A DNA stretch of 64,000 nucleotides from Kryptolebias marmoratus. Taxonomy: Eukaryota > Chordata > Actinopteri > Cyprinodontiformes > Rivulidae. Within the stretch, counting starts at the first letter, position 1, and the number at the start of each line of letters is the position of its first letter. This document shows positions 12,721-24,683 of the stretch, piece after piece. The stretch spans positions 16,658,411 through 16,722,410 of the forward strand of contig NC_051449.1 of NCBI RefSeq assembly GCF_001649575.2, given 5' to 3'. The notes under the pieces were generated by a model that saw only the letters and a list, made by a program, of their open reading frames with translations, was not told the DNA's origin and did not search any database. The position numbers and the translations under genes were made by a program.

Positions 12721-13031
12721 TGTCACAGTTCCTAGTTTTCAAGGTTTAAGCTTCCATTTTGTTTCCAAGCTGTTGCCTTTACTTCCTGTTTTATTAGCTA
12801 GGATCTGCTTGCTGTCTTGCCTTCCTCCCCCAGAGTCAAACCTGTTCCTAATAATCTTTTGCCTCCTGTCTTAATAATCTCAGTTTTTTATGTCTAGTTG
12901 TCAGTTCATCATGCTGTCATTGACTCTTTACTGTTGTGTTTCAAATTAAAAGATTATTTTAGTTTTTATCACCAAGTCACATCTTGAGTCTGGCTTTGGG
13001 TTCTGAAGCCTTCACCCCTAATTCTTCACAA
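12721..13031 (+). repeat. unclassified interspersed repeat beginning TGTCACAG
   Basis: Begins tgtcacagttcctag, is pyrimidine-rich, and ends with an attttagtttttatcaccaa block followed by a TCTGG/TTGGGTTCT motif. A similar end block (tgcatttgggtcctt) occurs near 28698, and its reverse complement occurs near 57840. The window therefore seems to hold several members of one dispersed family, with members in both orientations. I cannot assign it to a transposon class from the sequence alone. Confidence 0.45.
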
Positions 13032-14649
13032 TGTGTTTGCATATCAAGAAGTAGAATTTATTCAAGTTTTGCAATATATTAGGAACCACATTGGAAAATA
13101 TATTAATAGAGATTCTGTAGTCATTTCTGACATGATGTGTTTTAGATTTTCAACAAAACGTGACAAAAAGTTTCAAATATGTCAGCTTTTGTACCTGCTG
13201 TATGACAGAGCAAAGAAAATGTTTGTGCCTCAGTAGAGCAACACCCCTATTGTTCGCCTGAGCTACCACAAGGCCTCCAAACTTTATGCAAGTTAATAGG
13301 AGTTATGTATGCTTATATATGCTTCTTTTTTAGCTGTTACCTGAAGTGAAAAGTCATATTGTATGATAAGGTGGGGAAGTCAACGTCTTACAAATGTATT
13401 AAAAAAAATCAGAAGGGGCAGACAACAGCAAGCTAACACTGATTTCTCACTGCAGCCAAAAGACTATTAAACACCCCTGTTCAGTATATACTCTGTGATG
13501 AACATATATCTCAGTTTTTATTATTGCACTTCGTGCAAACCACTCCTTTTTATAGTAGTCATTAATACTGATATTCATTCAGGAAATGTAGCCAGCAGCT
13601 GTTTCTACTGAGCTATTCTTGTTTTTACTGACTAAGAGCTGATTTTTTTCTCTAGTACATTGGGACTATAAGTACTAATGATTATCATGAGTTGTCCATT
13701 GACATGAATGTGAGTAATGACAGTGCGCAATAATCATAGGAATTGGCACCAGCCATCATCAGATGGGTTTGCATCATTTTCCTGTTGACAGCAGATTATA
13801 TACTTGCCTTCCTAAAGCTTGTACCTCATATTACAGCAAATGCTTATTCTACACATACAGAAATATTGTTCTTAGTTATATTTGCCAGTAATATATGTTG
13901 TTTTAGGATATCGTCATTTTAAACTAAAGCCACATTGAGGGAGCTTTTTCTGCTCGTCTTGCAGCATGTGTGTGTCCATATGTAGCACCCACTGCATGCC
14001 GCCTTGTAAATTTTGGTTTCTTTGCGCCTTAGTACAAGGTTATCCATCTCACCCTGTCTGTGTGCACCTAGCTACAGTTCTATGTGCCCGTGCAGTGTTA
14101 CAGTAGTTGCATGTTCGGGTGTTTGCCTCCCCTCTCTGCTCTGTGAACAGCAGGCCAGCTGACATCTCAGCAAGGATGGATTAGCATATCAAACTACTGG
14201 CACAACTCTGCATGACTCCTGACAGCCTCCTCTCTCCCAAGGGGTCGAGTGGAGCAAAGACACGAGTATCATCTCGGGGACTGAATGCAGAAAGATCAGA
14301 GTGGCGCAGGAAGGCACAGGGAGTGGTTTAGGATCTCAGCGAGAGCTCGGTTTCACAACAACGCTGCACTGTACATGTGCAACGTCTTTTTCACTTTCTC
14401 TCTGCCTTCACAGATACTAGTTTTAGTAACAATTGATCAAATTATTTTATTTCATATAAAAGTTGTACCAAATAGGTTTGCACATATTTGAGCATTAAAA
14501 AAAACTTACTGTAAATTCACACCACTTTTAACAAATTCATCAGTCAAAAACTAGAAATAACTTTATCATTTATTGCTGTTTTAAATTAAGTTTACTACTC
14601 TGTCTGCAGAGAGCAAAACAAGGGGAAACTCTCAAATCAATAATCTTAC

Positions 14650-14766
14650 TGTCTCTTGTACAAGTGTCCTGCGAGTCCAAGATGCCTGATTCCTGCAGGG
14701 ATCTAATGCACGAGTCCACCAGCTCCAGGCCTGTCGTCAGTTCTTCTTCTATGTCCTTCTGTCCAT
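14650..14766 (-). CDS. ctnnd2: ctnnd2 exon: [19 protein letters not shown] segment
   Basis: Exon of 117 nt: two bases completing Asp, 38 codons, and one base of the next Arg. It encodes [19 protein letters not shown] followed by [16 protein letters not shown]. Human CTNND2 reads [19 protein letters not shown] and [14 protein letters not shown], almost identical, making this one of the most diagnostic exons. The acceptor is tgcacgtag ending at 14767 and the donor is gtaaga from 14649. The block is conserved across delta-catenin relatives and follows directly on the N-terminal coiled coil. After LDSQD the fish sequence is shorter and differs from the human STGERPS stretch. Confidence 0.97.
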
Positions 14767-17610
14767 CTACGTGCAGATGGAAAAAGAGAAAACTAACATC
14801 AGTAAAAAGAAATGCTATTTCTCCTGAATCATGCAAATGCTGAAAAGGACTTAAAGAAACATACATGCACCTCAGAAATCACTGACCCTCAGTAATTCTG
14901 CTCTGTTTATTGCATCTGTGCTAAATTAGAATTAGGGTTCCAGTTCCAAGGGAGGAATTATGCTTACAGCACTACTTTTGGAGTTAATTATCATTGTTAT
15001 GGTTTTACTATCAGTTTGAAACAAAAAAAGGACCAATATTAAGTCCATGTATAAATGTGTCCATCTACCACATGCTTTTTATGCAGACTATTACTACCAT
15101 TTTTTTATTTTTTTGTTTTCTTCACAGGAATTACTACATCCACTAGGGGGTGTTGTCACAATAATACACATGTCGGTAATAAGTTGCTTTTCCTGTGCCT
15201 CGAGTTTCTAACTACAGCAACGGGAAGCTACAAACTTTGTTGTGAGATTCAAAGTGTTTGCTGGTAAGGTACTTCTAGGGGAGTACATGATGTGAAAATC
15301 TTTAATTGGTCTTTACAGCAACACCCAGAGATGTTCCAAAGCCAAAAACCCTCAAGAGGGAGGGGGGTTTGCATGTGGGTTCATTTCTCATAAATGGAGC
15401 AACTTGTTGCAGTTTTATAGCTTGGAACTCCACACAAAAGCTCTTCAGGTGAGTGACAAAAAGTCTTCAAAAAACAAGAAAAGAATTCAGTCGCTTTGTT
15501 TAAAAACTCTTAGTATTTCACTGATTATCAACACTAACTGTTTCAATGGTTTAAAGTATCAATCAATATAACACAGATGGACTAAGTGTCTCATCCTCCT
15601 TTTTCGATAAAACCTGAAGCCACGAGATCCAGTTTACAGGCATGCTATGTTGTATTTTTGGAACCAGAGTTTGTGCAGTAGGAAGGTGGATCTTTAAGTC
15701 CCTCCTACTCCCTCGCGCACAATCATTGTGTCACATGACATTTCTTTTAAGCATGAAAGGACTAATTACAGCTGAATGTGTTAGAAAAGCAACATCTAAA
15801 CATATACTTGCAAGGCAAGAATTATGTGAATCAACAACAGTCCACAGTTAAAAAAACATATCTGAGGGCTTTTTTTTTGTTTGTTTGTTTTTAACCAAGG
15901 CCAAAGTCTTATTTGTTCACATTGAGCAGCAAGACCTTGTATTGGAACCAGCCTGTGCTGTTCCCGTTCTAGCTTCAACTTCTAGGTTCCCAAGGGATGT
16001 CTGGTTTTCTGTAACAGTTGATGGTTAAAAGAGGAATTTACTTTAAATACTATAAGATACTGTTTTACCATTTTTTCTCTTGTTTCTCCCTCTGTTTTAT
16101 TTTTCTGCCTTTTGGTCAAATCATCATTAAATGGAGAATTTGTTCCCAACTGAATAACCTGGTTAAATAAAGGTATAGTAAGGTGGATTGTCATAATGTT
16201 CTGGCTAAGTAGTAGTAGTTAACAGTTGTATAAACACCTCAAAATACATACATCTTTCAGACAATACTTTAGTGTATGTGCATTTTAACAACACTATCTA
16301 ATCCAAATGATGAATTATTTGAAATTTATTTATTTATTCCTTGGCTCTTATCTGCTTTTTGTATGCAATCAGACAACAGTGAGAAATTCTAAATTTATTC
16401 TTATCTAGTTGCTGATTAGTTGAAAAAGAAGGAACTTTACTCATCCCTTTAGCACCGACATACAATGGTAAACCCTGTGTCAAGGGTAAAAACGTATCTT
16501 GATAATCCAGCAACAACTCTTATGGGATCAAGGTCCAACATGTGCTCAGATACCAGCCGTTTGTCTGTCAGACAGAGGCTGATAGCATGCCTGGTGTCTT
16601 TCAGTTCGAGAGGGCTGCCAAGGAGGATAAAAGCTTACAAATGAGTCTTAGGAGAACATTAATCTCTTACCAAGATGGAAGGAGAACGTTAATAGTAGCG
16701 GCTTTAGTGGGAGGACTTAGAAGGCCTATTTTATTGACTTCGACTGATGCGATTGCAGACTGATGATGCTGATGCTGTTGCTAAAATCATTTCCAGGACT
16801 GACTGCAATGTTACATTGGATTTACTCTAAACCTTGCAGGGAAAAAAAGCCACGAGTTATTTTTCGTGTGTGTCAGGATTAATGGGTTTATAACGATTTG
16901 TGAGCGATGATGTGATCAAAGGTCTGACTGGAGTAAAGAAAGGTTTTATTGTTAAGTAAATTTAGTCTTTCTCGGGCTGAGTGGCCAAGCTAGAGCACAG
17001 CAGGTCGGACAGTGAAAGCCTTTTACCGCAAAACCTCTGGGCTTGTGTTGTGTTAGCCACCTCTTTGTGGGCAGAGGTCACCAAGCATGCACTCAGACCA
17101 TCAATCTACTCTTGACATCGAATAGATCCTAACCTGACCGACAAAGAGGCAGAAAACGTGTTGTGTTGTGTTGTGTTTTAGTGTTGTGGATTAATGGTGT
17201 TTTTCGAACTAAAATCCGGTCAAAAAAGTAATTAGGTCTGGAGGTGTGCTTTCATTTCACTTTTAAATCGTAAGAAAAGCCCATTGATTCTGGTTGTCGT
17301 TTATGGAAAGCACCTCCCATCTGGTCTTTTAAAAATGCAGTTTGACCTTTATTTGGCTTTCACAAGGGGCTGAAGTGCGAGACAGTGACTGAAAAACAAG
17401 ATTTTATGTAAAGAAACCTATTTTCTGTGCAGAAAATGAGTCTCTTGGTTTAATCTTCAGCAGTCACCGGAGTACTTTGAAAGGACTACATCAGTATACC
17501 AAAGATGCACAGTGGGAGGGGTTAAAAAGTAATAATGCAACAAGCACATTCAGCAAATAGCAAACAACAAGGGACTAGGCATGAGCATAAATTTGAGGAT
17601 AACATTTTAC
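14767..17610 (-). other. ctnnd2: ctnnd2 intron, 2844 bp
   Basis: Intron with donor gtaaaa at 17610 and acceptor cacgtag ending at 14767. It contains one copy of a dispersed repeat (15613-15990, listed separately) and a short TGTGT-type repeat near 17158-17180. Nothing else recognised. Confidence 0.82.
15613..15990 (+). repeat. dispersed repeat, copy 1 (second copy at 54484-54840)
   Basis: Both copies share, in the same order and orientation, a tgaagcc...atttacag start, a gttacatgac/gtcacatgac block followed by agcatgaaa, and a final ttggaaccag/ctggaaccac...agcttcaactt block. They are 39 kb apart and diverged, with small insertions and deletions. I do not recognise the family. No coding potential is seen. 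Confidence 0.6.
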
Positions 17611-17645
17611 CTTGGTTGTTCCAGCGAAACTTCTCATCTGTTGAG
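17611..17645 (-). CDS. ctnnd2: ctnnd2 35-nt exon (STDEKFRWNNQ)
   Basis: Very short exon of 35 nt: one base completing Ser, 11 codons, and one base of Asp. It encodes STDEKFRWNNQ. The aligned human stretch is SAEEQFQWQSQ, and the D-GQKDIE junction with the next exon is exact. The acceptor is tttcttgcag ending at 17646 and the donor is gtaaaa from 17610. Although too small to stand out as an open frame, its phase fits both neighbours perfectly: AG from exon 47460-47572 plus C gives Ser, and its final G plus AT gives Asp. It is separated from the upstream exon by about 30 kb. Confidence 0.92.
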
Positions 17646-18204
17646 CTGCAAGAAACAAACAAACACAATCATTTTAGAAGCAACAACATAAAAAGTGTTA
17701 ACATTAGATTGTTTTTGTCTATTGAACTATGAGCAGGATATTTAAACCGAGATCCTACAAGGTAGTAGTGTTCATTCCAGCCTCATAACCAATAAAACAT
17801 CCTTATTTCATAATACGGCTTTAATGAAAAGAGGATTACCATAAGACATGCTGATTTAAAGAATCTCAGACGAATGTATATCACCAGTTTAAAATCTTGT
17901 ATATCTAGTTGCAAAGTTTGTATTCCAGAGTCAGCTGAAGGATGATAAACCACAGAGCGCTGCTGCCTGGGAACGTTTTTTAATTACTTGGCCACAAGGA
18001 CCTTTCAAAACAACAGAAACATAAAACAAGATTTTTATTTTTTAATGGCAATGACTGCAGGAGATTAGTACAAAATGATGTGAGGTTAAAAACAAATACA
18101 TTTTAATGAGCAGTTAAGAGTAGTAAACTATAGTGTACATCAGAGTTAGCTTCATTCAGTAAGAGGAAACAATAATGATAAATTACAACAAGTGAAAAAT
18201 AGAT

Positions 18205-19065
18205 TTCCATCCACAGACTTTTTATTTTGCTTAGTTTAAAAATACCTAAGGAAGTAGGAAGTTCACTAGAATCATCAACAGTGTTGACAGCAACATCAAG
18301 TTCACCAGAGAAGATGTGAATGACAGCAAGCTGCCTTTTTTGGACTGTTTGGTTCACATGTAAAAACAGCTGAAACACTGGGTGCCTTTAAATCTCAACT
18401 TAAAACACACCTGTTTAGAGTTGCTTATGGCTAAATTAGGGTTAGAGTGCGGGTTTTTGATGTTTGTCTCTTTCTTACTGTTTATTCATTGTCACATGCT
18501 GTTTTTATTTTGTTTTTTAATTATGTAAAGCACCTTGAAATGCCTTGCTGCTGAAATGTGCTATACAAATAAAATTTGATTGATTGATTGATGTAAAGAG
18601 AGGACAGCCTCAACATTGAGGTCTACAGGAAACCAACCTACACAGATCAGTACCTTCTGTTTGACTTTCACCAATCACTGGAACACTAACTTTCTGTCAT
18701 CAGAACTTTACACCATCTGGCTGAACATGACCCCACAAAAACAGAAGGGAAGGAAAATGAACAAAAACATATCAAAAAAGCTCTTCAAACATGTGGATAT
18801 CCTCACTGGGCTTTTGTCAAGTCAATGAGGAAATCTAAAAAAACATGCCATTGAACAGAATAAGGAGAAAAACAAACGGAAAAACATTGTCATCCCTTAT
18901 TTTGCTGGAGTATCTGAGAAACTCAGAAGGATTTTCTTCAAATACAACATCCCAGTGCATTCCTAGGGTCTCTTTGGCATTTTCCATGATAATTCGGAAG
19001 TATGACGTATCACGTGCCAAGCACAGGAACACAAACAAAGCAGTAAAGAGTGGGTAAAATGGTTC
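18205..19065 (+). mobile_element. Penelope-like retroelement remnant, interrupted by a LINE tail
   Basis: Translation of the plus strand gives, across several frames, pieces typical of the reverse transcriptase C-terminal region of Penelope-like elements. INSVDSNIKFTRED and KLPFLDC occur at about 18280-18351. REDSLNIEVYRKPTYTDQYL follows at about 18600-18655, then LSVIRTLHH, then the AFVKS region at about 18812, then VSEKLRRIFFKYNIPVH at about 18910-18960. The order and spacing match the family once the insertion at 18365-18590 is removed. Frameshifts and stop codons break every piece, no GIY-YIG endonuclease domain is seen, and both ends are missing, so the copy is dead. Edges are approximate. 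Confidence 0.85.
18365..18590 (+). mobile_element. 5'-truncated LINE 3' tail with TTGA repeats, inserted in the Penelope-like element
   Basis: About 226 bp resembling the 3' untranslated end of a fish non-LTR retrotransposon: a ttatgtaaagcaccttgaaa motif, then tgtgctatacaaataaaa, then a terminal ttgattgattgattg repeat at 18575-18590. It is flanked by a perfect 7-bp direct repeat, atgtaaa, at 18358-18364 and 18591-18597. On both sides the Penelope-like reading resumes. Truncation at the 5' end and a flanking duplication fit target-primed reverse transcription. The exact LINE clade (L2/CR1-like) is a guess. Confidence 0.75.
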
Positions 19066-19297
19066 AGTCCGTTGCAATTAATTGTGTAAACTAACCCAAA
19101 ACTACAACAGCTGTGTCATTCTTCAGCTTTCCAAAGAACAAGAAACTTTAGTGGATGTGGTTAGTTTGCTCTTGATGAAAATTATAACCCAAAATCCGAT
19201 GACTGACTGTGCAGTTAACGTTTTGAAGAGGATCTCCTGAAATACAAACCTTCAATAGAAGAACCACAGCCAGTCGGACCGTTACCCGCAATGTCCC

Positions 19298-19420
19298 GCC
19301 GTCTGACCGGCACCATCTGCCATCCGCCGTCTGAGTGGCACCCACGTCTCCCACTGTCTGACCCACACCCTTCATCTCCCGCTGTCTGTCCCTCACCCGC
19401 CATCTCCTGCTGTCTGACCA
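19298..19420 (+). repeat. minisatellite, about 5 units of 28 bp
   Basis: The core gccgtctg / actgtctg / gctgtctg recurs at 19298, 19326, 19353, 19381 and 19409, a spacing of 27-28 bp, with the rest of each unit (ccatct / ctccc) also similar. GC content is well above the surrounding intron. Units have diverged, so the array is not recent. Confidence 0.75.
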
Positions 19421-20219
19421 GTTGGGAAACTCCTTGAAGACTGTGTGACATCATTGTAAAGCTCTGGGGTTCCCCTTGTGAAATGTGGGACTCAGGTTCC
19501 CAACAGCATCACTCCAGTCCAAAAGAAAAACAAACATATTTTCAATCTGGTACTCCTGTTAACAAAATTTGCTTTGTCTTCTTCTTTTTCCATTATCCCT
19601 GATAAACACTGTGACAGTAACTTCCTCAGATTCCTACAGCGGTCTACCACAGCTGGCTATGGCTTCTTCTGTGTCACTAACCAAGGAGATAACAACACCC
19701 ACACAATGTCCCCACTTTGGAATTATTACAGAAAAAAACTCTAAAAACAACTCATTCATGTTTTAAATCAGAGAAATGGACCACTGGAGTGTTTTATGAT
19801 AGTGTTTAGCTTAAAAAAACTCATTATTTTGATATTTTATTTAATTTCCCCTTTAGGCCTGATACTTAGTCATTTGCACTCTAATCAACACCTACATTCA
19901 TGAGAACAAAGTCGCCCATTTGTGAGCCAGGAAAACAAAGACTAGCCTCTATTGTGAGGAGAGGGAGTGTAATCTGCATGTAAATCTAGTTTACATACCA
20001 TTTCAGCTTTAAAAAGCTTGAACTCCACACTCTCTGCTTTTTGAACTGATTAGGCTCCTCAGATGTGAAGCAAATTGTCTTCAACTACAGAACTAAAGTC
20101 CAATTGTTTTTGATCTGTTAATGAACAGATGGTTGGGTTGCTGCTACACCTTGAAAAGAGTGAGTAGCACAAATGGCACTTTGCTATCCACCATTGTTAC
20201 TGTTGTTGATCTACTAGTG

Positions 20220-20267
20220 CATGAGCAGAAAAACCATTGACTGCAGTCAATGGTTGTTCTGCTCATG
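20220..20267. repeat. 48-bp near-perfect palindrome
   Basis: Two 24-nt arms meet at ctgcag (20241-20246) with no spacer; only one base pair is mismatched. The arms begin catgagcagaa and end ttctgctcatg. Similarity between the two sides stops abruptly outside the palindrome. It may be the core of a foldback element, but no class was established. Confidence 0.85.
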
Positions 20268-23200
20268 TGCGACTTCACGAGTTGCTTCCTTTGAAATTCA
20301 ACGGGAAGTTTCCAAAAAGTTCCACTCTGAGACCTGTATTCAAAGAGTTTTGGTGTCAGAGAATCTGATCGCTGTTGTGTACACGGACAGCGGAAGTGCA
20401 ACAGAATTGTCGCGGTTTCACTGAAAAACAGTATTGTGTAAACTGGGCCTTAGAGACTCAAAACTAAACAAACTAATAATGAAGTGACTAAAAATATAAA
20501 GCTGTAAATAATCCACAATTGTAAGCAAAAAAAAAAAAGCCATCCACAGCTAAAACAACAACAAAAAAGTTTATTTATTGCTTGTAAACACCAACCAGTT
20601 GCTGCTAAATCATCTCACTCATTACCTCCATTCTGTACACGTAAATGCAGAGGGTGACGGATTGCGAAGGGGAGCCAAGCAGCACATGTTAATGGAGCCC
20701 TCTGTCAGAACAGCAGCTCCTCATTCATCAGGCATTGTTATAGCCAAAAACACACCCCTATGGGTGCACAACCACGCGCACACAATCTGCAACAAGCACA
20801 CAAAGTGTGTCACAAAACACACAGAGTAGAAAGACTGAGACTGAACCCTAATATATTTCAGTTTCATTGTAGAGAAACATCTTAACTAGAACAAGAAGAT
20901 AAGGATTCATACAAAGGTCTTTTAGTTGGGCACTTCTGTTGTTTTCTAAGAGAAAGCCAAACTCGACCTCTGTATTCACTAGTGTCAAAATGTTGCTTTG
21001 GTGCTCTTGAAATTGCCCGAGTGAAGGTGAGCGCGTGTTATTTACCGACGGCCAGTGGGTGAGCAAGTTAAAACAAAATGCAACCTGAGAGCTCACATAG
21101 ACACCTCGCTGCAAACTGTGGGGAAGGAGGCCAAGTGTTGTTAGCGTCAAGCAGTTACACGGAGAGAGGGCTAAAGGTGGGTTGTAAAACAGCTGAGAGG
21201 ACATTAGAATAACACAGCAAGAGATGAGGGAAATATCGCAGTTTGTTTACATTATCACAAGGGGGGATAAAAACTTGACGTGGTGAAGGAGAAGACAAGA
21301 AACTGGTAACAAGATTGGCGTAAAAGTGTGCACAACGGTCAAAAAATGTTTAAATTTTCCATTACTCTGTTTTAGTGGATTTATATGTTGACATGCTTAT
21401 TTTATTGTACAACACTTTGGTTTTAGTTGCATGGTTTTCAATGTGCTTTATGAATACACTGACACTGACATCTTTTCAGTTTGTTATTCAGCCCGGCTCA
21501 GTTCAACTTTACCATCTGTCTTCAAAAAGAACATTCTTTGAAGGAATCCACATCACTTGCTGCCCTGACAAAGATCTCAAACTGTCTGTATGTGCTCTGA
21601 GTACGTGCTGAGAAGGACTCAGCTACTACTATACCAACCCAAATGTAATGGTTCACAAGACATTTTCCTAGCAGACAGACACACTAAAACATGCACACAC
21701 AAACATATGCGATTACATTGTAGCCCACCTGGGTGATAATTAGTTGGTTTCGATGTATAGAAAAACCCAACAAACTGTTTAAAAGCTGAGACAGCAGTTA
21801 GGACAGGAGCTAATCTCAGCTGCTGCCTAATGATTTAGGACAGTTGCCTGTTTCATGTTTTTGCTTAAAAAATTAATGTGTCCATATGGTCAGGACTTGC
21901 TGGAAATTAAAGTTTGCCCACCCCAAGTCCTGCAGCTGAAAAACCCTCTAATGAATGAAGCTTTGGGTACAAAGACATGTGCTGCTTCTAATTCTGCTTG
22001 CTGGACATTGTTATATTTCATTTTCCCTGGTCCAGTGTATCAGTGTGGACGGGATACACATATTCTGGCAGCAAAGCTGAGCTCACCCGTGATCATAGTT
22101 TTCACTTTATAATCCTTTCAAAATAAAAACAGGCACTCCAAGTTGTTTCCTTTGGTTTTCTGGGAGGGGTTGGGCGGTAGATGTGTTGAAAAAAGTACCT
22201 CGACTGGAAAAGCACCATTAGGAACTTGGCTTGTTACTACCAGAAGACAGTGTAAAGTAAAAAAAAAAATGGTTGTGACAGTTCATCCATTTTAACTACG
22301 AATACTTGAAAATCACTGCTGATCCTTATTAGAGGTTAAATCAGCTCCTAGCACAACACTCAGTCTGTGTTGAATAAAGAAAGTTTTTGAAGAACCATTC
22401 CTTCTCTTTCAACTTCTTTGAGCTGGAGCCGGCAGGAAGGCTGAGAGTCTTTGTTGGACAGAACTAAAAGATGTGCTGTTCGGTGGGCCCAATTTGAAGG
22501 AGCTCCTGGATCATCCAAACAGAGGAAGCTTGGAAAACCTTTAGACACTGAGGAATGGCCGAGCAGCTTTACAAATAATATCCAATCTGCTCTAGCACAC
22601 ACTTCCTTGGCCCAGCTCCTCTCTGCCCACACAGGCAGTTCTTCTCCCCCTGGTACACAGGTATATCTAATCAGTGTTCACCACGTGAAACAGCTCATTG
22701 ACCTATTGGCCGAGGAAACAGAGAGTCAGAAGTTTTTCCTCCTGCTCTGAATCTCGTTGGTGCAGCAATGGAATCTGACAGTGTAATTAGTAGAACAAAA
22801 GAGGACTAATTGACAGTGTGATCGGCTCTCTTGCCACAGGTCACACCACGGCATAGTACCTCATCACTGCTAATGATATAATCGTGTGTGGGTGTAGGTG
22901 TGAGAGTGGCTTTATTTGTGTGTGCACACATCAACATAAGGTAAAACTCAGCTGTAGGAAAGCAGAGGGACATGAATGTGAGGAATAAAAAAAATGAAAA
23001 TGTGGAAATTATTTGTTCTGAAAGTTTGCTGTTTTGTAAAAAAAAAATAAAAAAATAAATCCAACATTGTACATGATCCAAAACAATCTAATCTGATGGG
23101 GTTTTTTTTAAAAAAAAGAACTACTGTAAAACAGCTTAGCAACAAAACCGGATTATAAAATGCCTCCAGCTGTTCTTTACAAGCCACAACAACTGACCTT

Positions 23201-24683
23201 GTTCAAATAGGTTGATAGCATTGGACAAACCTTCCCTCTGGTGTGAAAGTCATACCATGAAAGATACTCTATCCTCATTTCCTAAAAACTGATAAGTAAA
23301 TTAGTAAAAGGTAATTACCTGGTCCTGTTTTTTTCTCTAAGCACAGGAAAAGCATTCCATTTGTTGATTCAGACCCAAGAAAAATAGGTTTCAAGTTCAG
23401 TTTCAAGGTCAGAAACAACATTTAGGCCTCAAATCTCCAAAGGATCACATACGTAGCTTTTAAAAGCACTAATTAGAGGAAAAATTTATTTTGAGCACCC
23501 CTTGAAAAGGGAGATGTGCGCTTCAAACTATCTTGCAAACTACGCAGTGCTTTTCTTCACTGATACAGCTTGCCCACACTTAAATTAGGTGTTGTGCATG
23601 CATTTAGAGAAAAAAAATTACTGCCAGGGGAATAAGTACCAGATCAATGATATTCGTGACATTCATCATTTAGCATAAAATAGCTATTCTCTTTTGAGAG
23701 CTGGTAGTATTTACATCTCAAGAGGTGAAACCGAGGAAGAGTCGTAATCTGCTGCACTGCTGCCATCACAAAAAAGGGGAAGGCAGGTCTAGAAATGTAC
23801 AGTTCATTCTCTTTTCCACTGATATGATAGAGGTCTCCTCTATAAATAATATGTCAAAAAAAGAGTCAGATCCCATTATTTATGTTGTGTTACATTCAGA
23901 ATGCAAAACTATGATCCTAGAATATTCCAACTACATCTGTATTCAGTCCTTTACATCTGTTAACAAAAAAAGTAACCTATGTAACTTTTTTGTAACTTTG
24001 TAAGTATTTTTTTCATGGAATACTTATCATGGGATGCCCTAGATCCTGAACATGGCTCCCATGATCTGCAGCCATTCTGGACTTAGAGAGCACCCCTTGT
24101 TCCAGGAAAGAGAGCAAGAACCCTTTTTTAAATATTTAGTTGGAATAAGAAGCTGCAGGGATGGTCAAGAAAGCATAAAATGCCATTCACTGATTTAGAA
24201 ATGTCGCTCTGAATGTGGTACCTCCCTGATACAGCCAGATGTTGTTAATCCAGTGCCTTTTTTCTTTATTTAATAAGACCTGCAGCTCACAGGGAAAAAA
24301 ACTAAACAAAAAACATGTTCACTCTCTCTCTCTGGGACTATTGTGCCTGCTGTGTTTGTTGAAAAGAGTCATACTCAGATTGTGCAGCGAAGACAACTGC
24401 GATCTGACACAAAAAGAGTGCAAATTGCTCGCACCTGCTGAACTGGATGGGCCAGCACTGGCATATTAGTGCTAATGCCTTGTGAACGCAACGCTAAGAG
24501 AAGCTAGAGGGTACAGATGATGCACAAAAGTAAGAGCAAAAGCTGTATGCTGCACATTTCTATTCAATCAGGGAATAGGTTTAAGTGACATCAGGAAAAG
24601 AAGAGCTGAAACAAATGTTACCATGTCTCTAATTTTCACCAGTGGATCAACATGCACTATGCCAAGGACTGGACCAGCTCACC

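Larger units (their letters stand above)
6417..14649 (-). other. ctnnd2: ctnnd2 intron, 8233 bp
   Basis: Intron with donor gtaaga at 14649 and acceptor ctgctag ending at 6417. Two candidate interspersed repeats are listed separately (10980-11170 and 12721-13031). The rest is AT-rich with short simple-sequence patches, and all open frames are short and unrecognisable. A purine-rich patch lies near 7085-7140. Confidence 0.8.
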
